From JBCBGF01 sp039193455 (GTDB taxonomy: Bacteria > Pseudomonadota > Alphaproteobacteria > Rhodobacterales > Rhodobacteraceae), in contig JBCCWO010000012.1 of assembly GCA_039193455.1 (NCBI GenBank), positions 1 through 64,000 on the forward strand: DNA of 64,000 nt. The letters are read 5' to 3'. Below the pieces are notes generated by a model. That model worked only from the letters and a program-made list of their open reading frames with translations, did no database searches and was not told the origin of the DNA. The translations under genes were made by a program, and so were the position numbers. Within the stretch, counting starts at the first letter, position 1, and each line of letters starts with the position of its first letter. Shown here in pieces: positions 32,300 to 40,381 of this stretch.

Positions 32300-33391
32300 A
32301 TGGGTGATCATGGTGGCCGGGCGTTTCCGGCGGACGTGCTGCAGTCGCTGCAGCTTTTCGACAATCCAATGTTCATTGTGACGGTTGGCGCGGGGCAGGA
32401 TCTGCGTTTTGGCGGATTGAACCACGCGCATGAGCGCGCCACTGGAATGTCGAGCGGGGATGTCACCGGAAAAACCCCGCACGAGGCGCTGCCGCCCCGG
32501 GTCGCGGATACCGTCCTGATAAACTACCGCGCCTGTCTGAGCGCCGACACCGCGACGACCTATGAAGAGCTGCTGGATCTGCCGGCCGGCGCGCGTTGGT
32601 GGCGCACAACGCTTACCCCCTACCGGGTCGAGGGGAGGGTTCTTGCGATCATCGGTTCGTCGGTCGACATCACGCCGGTGAAAGAACGCAGCGCGGTGCT
32701 GGCCACCGATGGCGACGGCATGCACCGCCAGGTCGCGGCGTTGCAGACGCTGGCCTTTGCCGCCACCTCGCGCATGCGCGGACCGCTCAATAACATGGTG
32801 ACGCTGGGGCGGCTCTTGCGGGCCGAGCTGCGCCCGCCGCTGCGCCGCAAGGAACAGCTTCTCAGCATGATCATCGACACGGCGGTGCACGCGCTGGACG
32901 AGATCGACATTTTTGAGCGCGATCAGGAACTGGCGCAGGTCTGTGCCGCCTTCGGCGACAGCACGATCGACTTCGGACATCTGTGCCGCGATCTTGCGGC
33001 GTTGATCGACCCCGAACGGCGGTTGAACATTTGCTTCCCCGACGCCCATGTCATTGGCCCGCCCGCCCGGGTCGAGCCCGCGATGCAGGCCGCGCTGTGC
33101 TATGCCGCGGCCCGGGCCGATGGCCGGATCGACATCAACCTGCGCCCCGATGCGCGCGAGGCCGACGGCGTACATCTGCGCCTGATCTGGGACGCCCGGC
33201 CCGCCCCGATGCACGACGCGCTGACCGAGACGCGGCTGCGTACCCGGATCGATGCGCTGGGGTTGCATGTGCTGTTGACCCAGAACGCCAAACGCGAGGG
33301 GCGCACCGTTCTGGACCTGACGCTGCCTAGCACGCGTTTTGTGTCAGAGCCTGCAATGGCCCTTAGCCAGAGCGGTCACGCCAGCGGTTGA
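32300..33391 (+). CDS. PAS-domain protein resembling a histidine kinase without the phospho-acceptor His
   Basis: The protein has 363 residues from the ATG at 32300; a GTG two codons upstream is an alternative. A PAS domain occupies residues about 15-125 (DNPMFIVTV ... ARWWRTTLTPYRVEGRVLAIIGSSVDIT). Next comes a helix pair like a histidine-kinase dimerisation domain, SRMRGPLNNMVTLGRLL, near 160. Kinases read H-D/E-L-R-x-P-L there, and this protein has Ser-Arg-Met, so no His is available. The C-terminal part is a weak HATPase-like region. It overlaps nadE tail to tail by 29 bases. Confidence 0.7.
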   Translation: MGDHGGRAFPADVLQSLQLFDNPMFIVTVGAGQDLRFGGLNHAHERATGMSSGDVTGKTPHEALPPRVADTVLINYRACLSADTATTYEELLDLPAGARWWRTTLTPYRVEGRVLAIIGSSVDITPVKERSAVLATDGDGMHRQVAALQTLAFAATSRMRGPLNNMVTLGRLLRAELRPPLRRKEQLLSMIIDTAVHALDEIDIFERDQELAQVCAAFGDSTIDFGHLCRDLAALIDPERRLNICFPDAHVIGPPARVEPAMQAALCYAAARADGRIDINLRPDAREADGVHLRLIWDARPAPMHDALTETRLRTRIDALGLHVLLTQNAKREGRTVLDLTLPSTRFVSEPAMALSQSGHASG

Positions 33392-35027
33392 CGATCGGAT
33401 AACGGCGGTCGAGCCAGAAGGACCGCGGCGTCAGGCGCGGGCCCGGCGCGGACTGAAAGCGTTTGTATTCGCTGATGTAGATCAGGTGTTCGACCTTCTT
33501 GACGGTCGCACCGTCGAAGCCGTCGGCGACCAGCTCGGCCACGCTGCGCTCGCGATCGATCAGCCCGTCGAGGATCGCATCGAGCACCTCGTAGGGCGGC
33601 AGGCTGTCTTCATCCTTTTGATCTTCGCGCAGTTCCGCCGATGGCGGTTTGTCGATCACGCGCGGCGGGATAACCTCGCCTGCGGGCGCCTTCATCCACG
33701 GTCGGTGATTGGCGTTGCGCCAGCGGCAGGTCTCAAAAACCCGGGTCTTGTACAGGTCCTTGACCGGGTTGTAGCCGCCCGACATGTCGCCGTAGATCGT
33801 CGCATAGCCCACCGCGACCTCGGACTTGTTGCCGGTCGTCAGGAGCATTTCGCCAAACTTGTTTGACAGCGCCATCAAGAGCAGCCCGCGCAAGCGCGAC
33901 TGGATGTTTTCTTCGGCGATGTCGGGTTCGGTTCCGGCAAAGAGCCCGGCCAGCGCCTCTGTCACCGCCGCGCGGGGCCCCGAGATCGGGATCGTGTCAA
34001 GCCGACAGCCCAGCGCCGTGGCCACGCCGGTCGCGTCCTCAAGCGAGTGGTCCGAAGTGTATTCCGACGGCAGCATCACGCAGCGGACGTTTTCGGGACC
34101 CAGCGCATCGGCGGCGATGGTGGCCACCAGCGCGCTGTCGATCCCGCCGGAGAGCCCCAGCAGGACCTTGCCGAATCCGGTCTTGCCGCAATAGTCGCGC
34201 AGTGTTTCGACCATCACGCGATAGTCCTGCTCCCACGCGTCGGGCAAGGGCGCGATATCGCCGGACAGCGCGCGCCACCCCTCGGCCGTGTGTTCGAAGG
34301 TGACCTCTGCCAACGCCTCGTCATGCACGGGCAGCCGCAGCGCCAGCGCGCCGCCGGGGTTCAGCACAAAGGAGCCGCCGTCGAACATCTGGTCGTCCTG
34401 GCCGCCCACCATGTTGAGGTACACAAGCGGCAGGCCGGTTTCGACGGTGCGCGCCACCATGTGGTTGAGCCGGGTGTCGTACTTGCCGCGGTAATAGGGC
34501 GAGCCATTGGGAACCAGCAGGATCTCGGCGCCGCTTTCCTCAAGTGTTTCCGACACATCGGCGTGCCAGGCGTCTTCGCAGATGGGCGTTCCGATGCGGG
34601 TGAGGTTGTCGACCGAGAACGGCCCGCTGATCGGCCCCGGGGTGAAGAGGCGCACCTCGTCAAACACCGTCTCGTTCGGCAGGTGGTGTTTGAGCACCTG
34701 CGCCACCAGACGCCCGCCTTTGAGCACGTGATAGGCGTTGTAGAGCTGATCGCCCTGTATCAGAGGCCCGCCGATCGCCATGGCGGGGCCATCCGCGCAG
34801 GCCGCGCACAAGGCATCGACATGGGCCATCGCATCGCGGGCGAACGCCTCTTTCATCACCAGGTCCTGGGTCTGGTAGCCGGTGATGAACATCTCGGGCA
34901 GCGCCACCATGTCGGACCCGGCGGATTTCGCCGCCTCCCAGGCGGTGCGCGCCTTGTCGGCATTGCCCGCCAGATCGCCCACCGTGGGGTTCAACTGCGC
35001 CAGCGTCAGGCGAAATCGGTTGCTCAT
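33363..35027 (-). CDS. nadE: Glutamine-dependent NAD+ synthetase
   Basis: The protein has 554 residues from the ATG at 35027. The N-terminal nitrilase-type amidase has the triad E45 (LPEMF), K113 (LKHHLPN) and C150 (ICEDAW). The C-terminal ammonia-dependent synthase shows the PP-loop LSGGIDSA near residue 300. The amidase frees ammonia from glutamine, which is channelled to make NAD+ from deamido-NAD+. A longer frame adds 22 residues with no family similarity. Divergent from the MORN gene. Confidence 0.95.
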   Translation of the reverse strand: MSNRFRLTLAQLNPTVGDLAGNADKARTAWEAAKSAGSDMVALPEMFITGYQTQDLVMKEAFARDAMAHVDALCAACADGPAMAIGGPLIQGDQLYNAYHVLKGGRLVAQVLKHHLPNETVFDEVRLFTPGPISGPFSVDNLTRIGTPICEDAWHADVSETLEESGAEILLVPNGSPYYRGKYDTRLNHMVARTVETGLPLVYLNMVGGQDDQMFDGGSFVLNPGGALALRLPVHDEALAEVTFEHTAEGWRALSGDIAPLPDAWEQDYRVMVETLRDYCGKTGFGKVLLGLSGGIDSALVATIAADALGPENVRCVMLPSEYTSDHSLEDATGVATALGCRLDTIPISGPRAAVTEALAGLFAGTEPDIAEENIQSRLRGLLLMALSNKFGEMLLTTGNKSEVAVGYATIYGDMSGGYNPVKDLYKTRVFETCRWRNANHRPWMKAPAGEVIPPRVIDKPPSAELREDQKDEDSLPPYEVLDAILDGLIDRERSVAELVADGFDGATVKKVEHLIYISEYKRFQSAPGPRLTPRSFWLDRRYPIVNRWRDRSG

Positions 35028-35187
35028 GGTCCCACCGTGTCCTTCTCGAAGCCGTCTTATCAGAACCGCGTGTAAGGGAAAGGGATAGGGCAAAAAGCGT
35101 TGCGGGCCATGGGCGGCTCACCTAGGATTGCCACGTCCCGATGGGTGGCCGTGTGCGTGGCCCGGGACACAGGAGAGGGAGCCTGAC

Positions 35188-36621
35188 ATGACACTGTCGA
35201 AACTCGTCCGCGGAACGGGCGCAGCCCTTGTGGTGGCATTGTCCACGCAGGGCGCCATTGCACAAAGCGACGGCGAAGTCCTGACCAAGCAGTACGATGA
35301 CGGCGGAATCTACGAGGGCACGTTCCGCGAGGGCAAGCAGCACGGCCAGGGCACCTATCGGTTGCCCAACGGCTATGAATACACGGGCGAATGGGTGGAT
35401 GGTGAGATTCGCGGCCAGGGTGTCGCGCGCTTCCCCAACGGCTCAATCTACGAGGGTGCCTTTGCGGCGGGCAAGCCCGAAGGACAGGGCAAGATCACCT
35501 TTGCCGATGGGGGCACGTATGAAGGCGCCTGGGCCGATGGCGAGATGACCGGCGAAGGCGTGGCGACCTATGCCAACGGCGTGGTCTATACCGGCGGATT
35601 CGTAAACGCGCAGCATTCCGGGCAGGGCCGGATGGAAAGCCCCTCGGGCTATGTCTACGAGGGCGGCTGGGTCGACGGCGTCAAAGAGGGCGACGGTCGG
35701 ATCGAATATCCCGACGGCGCGATTTATGAAGGCACGCTGGCCGCCGGCAAGCGCGCGGGCGACGGCACGCTGACCATGCCCGACGGGCTGGTCTATGAGG
35801 GTGGCTGGCTGGACGGGCAGATCCACGGCCAGGGGCGGTTGGTGCAGCCCAACGGCGACGTTTACGTGGGGGCCTTTGTCAACGGCCAACGCGAAGGCGA
35901 AGGCATCGTGACCTATGCCAATTCCGACGTCTACGCCGGCGCCTTTCTGGCCGACAAGCGCCACGGCCAGGGCACATTCACAGCAACCGATGGCTATGTC
36001 TACGAGGGGTCCTGGGTTGAAGGCAGCATCGCGGGCGAGGGCCAGGTGACCTATCCCGACGGATCGGTCTATGTCGGCACCTTCGTGGACGGGGTGGCCG
36101 ACGGCACCGGCACGATCACCTATGCCGATGGCTCGACCTATGAGGGCCAGTGGGTCAAGGGCGTGATCGAGGGCGAAGGCCGTGCGGTCTATGCCAACGG
36201 CCTGGTCTATGAGGGTGAGTTCCAGAATGCGCAAAACCACGGGCAAGGCGTGATGACCTACACCGATGGGTATCGTTACGAGGGCGCCTGGATCGAGGGG
36301 CAGCGGCACGGGCAAGGCATTGCCACCTATGCCGATGGCACGATCTACGAGGGCGCGTTCGTCGAGGGGCTGCGCGAAGGTCAGGGCACGATCCGCATGG
36401 CCGAGGGCTTTGTCTACGAGGGCGAGTGGGCCGAGGGCGAGATCAATGGCATGGGCATTGCCACCTATGCCAATGGCGATGTCTACGAAGGCATGTTCGT
36501 CAATGGCCGTCGTGAGGGCGCGGGCACGATCCGCTATGCCTCGGGCGAGGTGGCCGAGGGCACGTGGGTGAACGGCGCGCTGACCCAGACCGAGGGCGCG
36601 ACCGAGACCGTCACCGAATAG
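35188..36621 (+). CDS. Secreted MORN-repeat protein (19 repeats)
   Basis: The protein has 477 residues. A signal peptide ends in AIAQ near residue 26, and the ATG at 35188 has GGAGAGGGA upstream. From residue about 43 to the end, eighteen 23-residue MORN units and one partial unit run without a break, each following the pattern YEGxWxxGxxxGxGxxxYxxGxx. The 69-base DNA repeats are diverged at synonymous sites, so the array is old and selected as protein. MORN arrays form extended beta-hairpin rods. No enzymatic domain is fused, so a periplasmic or surface scaffold is likely. Confidence 0.9.
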   Translation: MTLSKLVRGTGAALVVALSTQGAIAQSDGEVLTKQYDDGGIYEGTFREGKQHGQGTYRLPNGYEYTGEWVDGEIRGQGVARFPNGSIYEGAFAAGKPEGQGKITFADGGTYEGAWADGEMTGEGVATYANGVVYTGGFVNAQHSGQGRMESPSGYVYEGGWVDGVKEGDGRIEYPDGAIYEGTLAAGKRAGDGTLTMPDGLVYEGGWLDGQIHGQGRLVQPNGDVYVGAFVNGQREGEGIVTYANSDVYAGAFLADKRHGQGTFTATDGYVYEGSWVEGSIAGEGQVTYPDGSVYVGTFVDGVADGTGTITYADGSTYEGQWVKGVIEGEGRAVYANGLVYEGEFQNAQNHGQGVMTYTDGYRYEGAWIEGQRHGQGIATYADGTIYEGAFVEGLREGQGTIRMAEGFVYEGEWAEGEINGMGIATYANGDVYEGMFVNGRREGAGTIRYASGEVAEGTWVNGALTQTEGATETVTE

Positions 36622-36631
36622 CGCCCCGGCG

Positions 36632-37138
36632 GTGGCGCGACAGGCGTTTACCTTCCGCTTTGCCGAGCCGGATGATGCGGGCGCGCTTGCCGCGCTGTTC
36701 CAAGAGGCAGAGCTGCACTACTGGGGTACGCGGGACGGGGCCGAGGACGACGCCCGGGCGGTGGCCGATGCCATTGTGGGCGGGCGGTCCGGCGTGCAGG
36801 CGGTGCTTGCCTGTGTCGACGCCCAGCCCGTGGGGTTTGCCACCGTAACGCTGTTGCACCCTGCGCCGACACCGGCGGGGACGCTCTTCATGAAAGATCT
36901 CTATGTCAGCGCCGGGATGCGGGGCAGCGGAATCGGTCGGGCGTTCCTGCGGTTTCTGGCACGTCATGCGGCCGCCCTGGGCTGCGTGCGGTTCGATTGG
37001 ACCGCAGAGGCCGACAACCCGCGCGCGGTCGCGTTCTATGAGGCGTTGGGGGCCGAGGTGGTTCGGGAGAAGGTGTATTTTCGCGTGCGCGGCGAGGATT
37101 TGGAGGGGTTTGGAGCGGACGAGGGGCCCGCATCTTAG
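36632..37138 (+). CDS. GNAT-family N-acetyltransferase
   Basis: A 168-residue single GNAT domain starting with GTG, 10 bases after the MORN gene, so probably co-transcribed. The acetyl-CoA motif A is LFMKDLYVSAGMRGSGIGRAF near residues 86-106, and the C-terminal ADNPRAVAFYEALGAE is typical of small-molecule or peptide acetyltransferases. Substrate unknown. Confidence 0.85.
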   Translation: MARQAFTFRFAEPDDAGALAALFQEAELHYWGTRDGAEDDARAVADAIVGGRSGVQAVLACVDAQPVGFATVTLLHPAPTPAGTLFMKDLYVSAGMRGSGIGRAFLRFLARHAAALGCVRFDWTAEADNPRAVAFYEALGAEVVREKVYFRVRGEDLEGFGADEGPAS

Positions 37139-37155
37139 CCCTTCGCGACGGGGCG

Positions 37156-38682
37156 TTACACCACCTCCCCCGCGTCAAGCTTTGCCAAGACGCCCTCTGC
37201 CTCCGCCAGCACCGTTGCGCGCCGCGCCGCGTCCATCCGATCCCAGGTGCGGTACATCTGGCCCATGCGCGGGTTGGTTGAGAACCGGTCACGGTGGCGG
37301 ATCAGGAATTGCCAGTAGAGCAGGTTGAAGGGGCACGCCCCGTCGCCCGTCTTGGCCTTCACGCTGTAGTGGCATCCCCGGCAGTAATCGGACATCCGGT
37401 CGATGTAGGCCCCGGACGACACATAGGGTTTTGACCCCACCACACCGCCATCGGCAAACTGGCTCATCCCGACGGTGTTGGGGCTTTCGACCCATTCGAA
37501 GGCGTCGATATAGACGCTGAGATACCATTCATGCACCTCGGTGGGGTCGATCCCCGCCAGAAGCGCAAAGTTGCCCGTCACCATCAGCCGCTGGATGTGA
37601 TGGGCATAGGCGTGGTCGCGGGTCTGGCCCACCGCATGGGCGATGCAGTTCATCTTGGTCTCGGCCCCCCAGTAGAAATCGGGGAGTTTGCGTTGGTGGT
37701 TCAGCGCGTTGCGGCGGGGGTAATCGGGGCCCTCGCGGAAGTAGACGCCGCGGATGAACTCACGCCAGCCGATGATCTGGCGGATGAAGCCCTCGGCAGC
37801 GTTGATCGGGCAGTTGCCTTGCTTGTACGCCGCTTCGACGCGCTGGCAGATGTCGAGCGGGTCGAGCAGGCCGATATTGAGATAGGCCGAGATCATCGCG
37901 TGATGGAGGAAGGGGTCGTCTTCCAGCATCGCGTCCTGATAGTCCCCAAAGCTTGGCAGGGCGTGGGTGATGAAGTGGTCCAGCGTGGCTTCGGCGCCGT
38001 TGCGGTTGGTGGCCCAGACGAAGGGGCGGAGGCGGCCGAAATTGCCAGGGCACTCTCGCTCAACGAGGTCCAGCACATCGGTGGTGATCTGATCCGGCGC
38101 GGTCTCGAGCCGCGGTGCGCGGAAAAGATCGGCCTTTGCCGGTTTGCGGTTGTCGTGGTCGAAGTTCCACTTGCCGCCCTCGGGTTTGTCGCCGTCCATC
38201 AGAAGGCCGGTCTTGCGCCGCATCTCGCGGTAGAAATACTCCATCCGCAGTTCCTTGCGGCCCTCGGCCCAGCTGTCGAACTCGGCGTGGCCGGCGATAA
38301 AGCGGTCGTCTTCGAGGAGTTGCACGTCGAGCGGCGTGTCTTCCAGTGCCTGGATCAACCGCCACTCGCCGGGGCGGGTGGCGATCACTTTCGCCGCGCC
38401 GGTTTCCGCGGCCCGGCGGAGGAGTTCGCCGGGGATTGAGCCTGCGTTTTCCGGGGCGTCATAGCGGGTGTAAGCGACGGTCCAGCCCTCTGCCCGCAGC
38501 TCTTCGGCGAAGTGGCGCATGGCGGCGAAGATCAGCGCGATCTTTTGCGGGTGGTGGCCGACATAGGATGCCTCGTCGCGCACCTCGGCCATCACGACCG
38601 TGTCGGTGGCGCGGTCGCCCGCGCGCAGGGCGGCAACCGTTGGGGTCAGTTGATCCCCGAGGACAAGGATCAGACGGCTCAC
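37156..38682 (-). CDS. Fe-S bacterial cryptochrome/(6-4) photolyase (PhrB-type)
   Basis: The protein has 508 residues. The start is a GTG at 38682 overlapping the upstream SDR stop (GTGA); the GTG at 38685 is an alternative. The N-terminus RLILVLGDQLTP is typical of this group. Cysteines for the 4Fe-4S cluster are NCIAHAVG near residue 345 and DYCRGCHYSV plus DGACPFN near 430-450. WNFDHDNRK matches the lumazine/FAD region. Such enzymes reverse UV (6-4) lesions using blue light, FAD and a ribolumazine antenna. Coupled to the SDR gene. Confidence 0.92.
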   Translation of the reverse strand: MSRLILVLGDQLTPTVAALRAGDRATDTVVMAEVRDEASYVGHHPQKIALIFAAMRHFAEELRAEGWTVAYTRYDAPENAGSIPGELLRRAAETGAAKVIATRPGEWRLIQALEDTPLDVQLLEDDRFIAGHAEFDSWAEGRKELRMEYFYREMRRKTGLLMDGDKPEGGKWNFDHDNRKPAKADLFRAPRLETAPDQITTDVLDLVERECPGNFGRLRPFVWATNRNGAEATLDHFITHALPSFGDYQDAMLEDDPFLHHAMISAYLNIGLLDPLDICQRVEAAYKQGNCPINAAEGFIRQIIGWREFIRGVYFREGPDYPRRNALNHQRKLPDFYWGAETKMNCIAHAVGQTRDHAYAHHIQRLMVTGNFALLAGIDPTEVHEWYLSVYIDAFEWVESPNTVGMSQFADGGVVGSKPYVSSGAYIDRMSDYCRGCHYSVKAKTGDGACPFNLLYWQFLIRHRDRFSTNPRMGQMYRTWDRMDAARRATVLAEAEGVLAKLDAGEVV

Positions 38683-39344
38683 CACGGGATCTCCCGCCCG
38701 GCATAGTCATAGAACCCGCCGGATTGCGCGGACGTCAGCCCCGCGACCACATCCACAAGGTTTGCCGCGGCGTCCGCGGGCGGCACCGTCGTGTGTGCCG
38801 CCGCGTATTTCGCGGTGAAGTTTGTCGCCACGGTGCCGGGGTGCAGGCAGACGGCGATGGCCTGTTTGTGGGACCGCTTCAACTCGATCGCGGCGCCGTG
38901 GATCAGCTGGTTCAAGCCCGCCTTTGCGGCGCGGTAGCTGTGCCAGCCGCCAAGGCCATTGTCCCCAATGGAGCCCACCCGCGCCGATAGTGCAGCGAAG
39001 ACGGCGCGGCGGTCGCGCGGGATCAGCGGCAGCGCGTGTTTAAGGACCAGCATCGGACCCACCGCATTCAGAATGTATTGATTTGCAAGGGTTTCAGCCG
39101 TGACCTGTTTCACCGCCTTCTCGGGCTCGGCCCCGTCAATGACAAGTGCACCCGTGGCCACGAAGATCAGGTCGAACGGCCCGTCCATAGCGCCCAGATG
39201 CGCCGCAACGCTCGCCTCATCGGTGACATCAAGCCCGTCGACCGACCGCGACAGCCCCGTCACCGCAACGCCGCGTTTCGTCAATTCCGCTGCCACCGCC
39301 GCGCCGATCCCGCCCGACGCGCCGACCACCAATGCCCGTTCCAT
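38679..39344 (-). CDS. Short-chain dehydrogenase/reductase (CsgA-like)
   Basis: A 221-residue SDR with the cofactor motif GASGGIGAAV (residues 8-17) and active-site YRAAKAG near residue 140. The Ser of the triad is in LSARVGSIGDN. AGGGTGAGG precedes the ATG. It resembles the CsgA/sniffer group, whose substrates vary. Translational coupling to the photolyase recurs in this type of organism as far as I recall and suggests a stress-response unit. Confidence 0.88.
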   Translation of the reverse strand: MERALVVGASGGIGAAVAAELTKRGVAVTGLSRSVDGLDVTDEASVAAHLGAMDGPFDLIFVATGALVIDGAEPEKAVKQVTAETLANQYILNAVGPMLVLKHALPLIPRDRRAVFAALSARVGSIGDNGLGGWHSYRAAKAGLNQLIHGAAIELKRSHKQAIAVCLHPGTVATNFTAKYAAAHTTVPPADAAANLVDVVAGLTSAQSGGFYDYAGREIPW

Positions 39345-39413
39345 GCCTCACCCTTCGTTGACCTCGGGCGAGATAGGGCCAGTTGGGTTAATGACGAGCC
39401 CCGGGAGACGCCC

Positions 39414-40169
39414 ATGCGCGCTATTCTAGCTTTGTTGTTGCTCTCACTGCCGGCGCAGGCGCTGGAATTGGAGCTGCGCGATTTCTACGAACTCAGCCGC
39501 CCCGCCAGCCTGGAGTTTGATCCCGATTTCTGCGGGCTCTGGATCGCGAATGAGGGGCCCGAAGCGGTGCTTTATACGCTCGACGGGCTAGAGCTGCGCC
39601 GGGTGACAAGCGACCTGCCCCGGATCAAGGCGATCACGCGCGAGGGGACGAACCTGATCGTGGCAGATGGCTTTGGCGGGTTCCAAAGGCTTTCGCGCGA
39701 CGGCGAGGCGTTGGGCGCACCGTTCCGGATGGGCCGGTCGGTGGATACCGAAGGGCTGGCGATCACCGCCGAGGGGCTGATCCTCGCGGTCGAGGATGAG
39801 CCCGGGCATCTTTTGTGGCTGGCCCCCGATGGCTCGGTCGAGCGGCGGATCGATGGCTATGCGGTGGACCCGATCATGCACGAGCCGCAGGGTTTAGAGG
39901 TGGATCCGCGCAACGGGCACATCCTGGTCACCGATGACTGGGAAGGCACGAACAGCTTGTTTGAGTTCTCGGCCGGAGGGGACCTGCTGAGCGTTACATC
40001 GCTTTTGCAATACGGGCGCGATCCCGAGGGGATTGCCCTGCGCCCGTCGACCAACACGCTGTTTATCGCCTTTGACGGCGGCGCGCGGATTGCGGCCTTT
40101 GACTATGTGCCGACCGGCGGAATTGATGACAGCGCCGAGGTGGCGGGCGCGGACTGCGTGATGTTCTAA
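39414..40169 (+). CDS. Secreted beta-propeller (esterase-like / SMP-30-type) protein
   Basis: The protein has 251 residues with a signal peptide ending in AQALE near residue 17. The ATG at 39414 is preceded by GGGAGA. The mature part is a series of blade-like repeats with Gly-Leu-Trp and D-x-E-G motifs (CGLWIANEGPEAVLY, SVDTEGLAITAEG, EPQGLEVDPRNGHILVTDDW, DPEGIALRPSTNTLFIAFD), matching SdiA/SMP-30/phytase-like propellers. It may bind calcium. Substrate unknown. Divergent from the SDR gene over 69 bases. Confidence 0.78.
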   Translation: MRAILALLLLSLPAQALELELRDFYELSRPASLEFDPDFCGLWIANEGPEAVLYTLDGLELRRVTSDLPRIKAITREGTNLIVADGFGGFQRLSRDGEALGAPFRMGRSVDTEGLAITAEGLILAVEDEPGHLLWLAPDGSVERRIDGYAVDPIMHEPQGLEVDPRNGHILVTDDWEGTNSLFEFSAGGDLLSVTSLLQYGRDPEGIALRPSTNTLFIAFDGGARIAAFDYVPTGGIDDSAEVAGADCVMF

Positions 40170-40227
40170 GCGGGCAGCGGCAACAAAGCCCTTCCCTTCG
40201 CGCGCGACTTTTGCCATCTTCCGCGCC

Positions 40228-40308
40228 ATGACACCGACGACACATATCCCGAGTGCTGCGCCCCTGGGCGCCCTCCTGTCGTCGCTTCTTCTCCTTAGCC
40301 GCCTCTGA
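40228..40308 (+). CDS. leuL: leu operon leader peptide
   Basis: A 26-codon frame upstream of leuA. Nine of its codons are Leu, including four in a row (CTTCTTCTCCTT at 40276-40287). The end overlaps the first arm of a hairpin (40302-40337). This is the classic layout of translation-dependent attenuation: ribosomes stalling at Leu codons when leucine is scarce would alter folding of the downstream RNA. No strong ribosome-binding site is visible. Confidence 0.85.
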   Translation: MTPTTHIPSAAPLGALLSSLLLLSRL

Positions 40309-40337
40309 GCGTGCCTTTCGGCGCGACCGCTCAGGGG
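40302..40337 (+). terminator. leuA attenuator hairpin
   Basis: CCTCTGAGCG (40302-40311) pairs with CGCTCAGGGG (40328-40337) with one mismatch. The first arm spans the leader-peptide stop codon. There is no clear T-run, so termination may need Rho, or the mechanism may be translational. Confidence 0.65.
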
Positions 40338-40381
40338 AGGATCAGCGCCGGATCAAACGCTAAGGACCAAGGACAAAACAC

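Noticed and set aside
35300..36600. 69-base periodic repeats, superficially like a tandem or CRISPR-type array
   Set aside because: They are the coding units of the MORN protein. There are no unique spacers and the repeats differ mainly at synonymous and variable positions.
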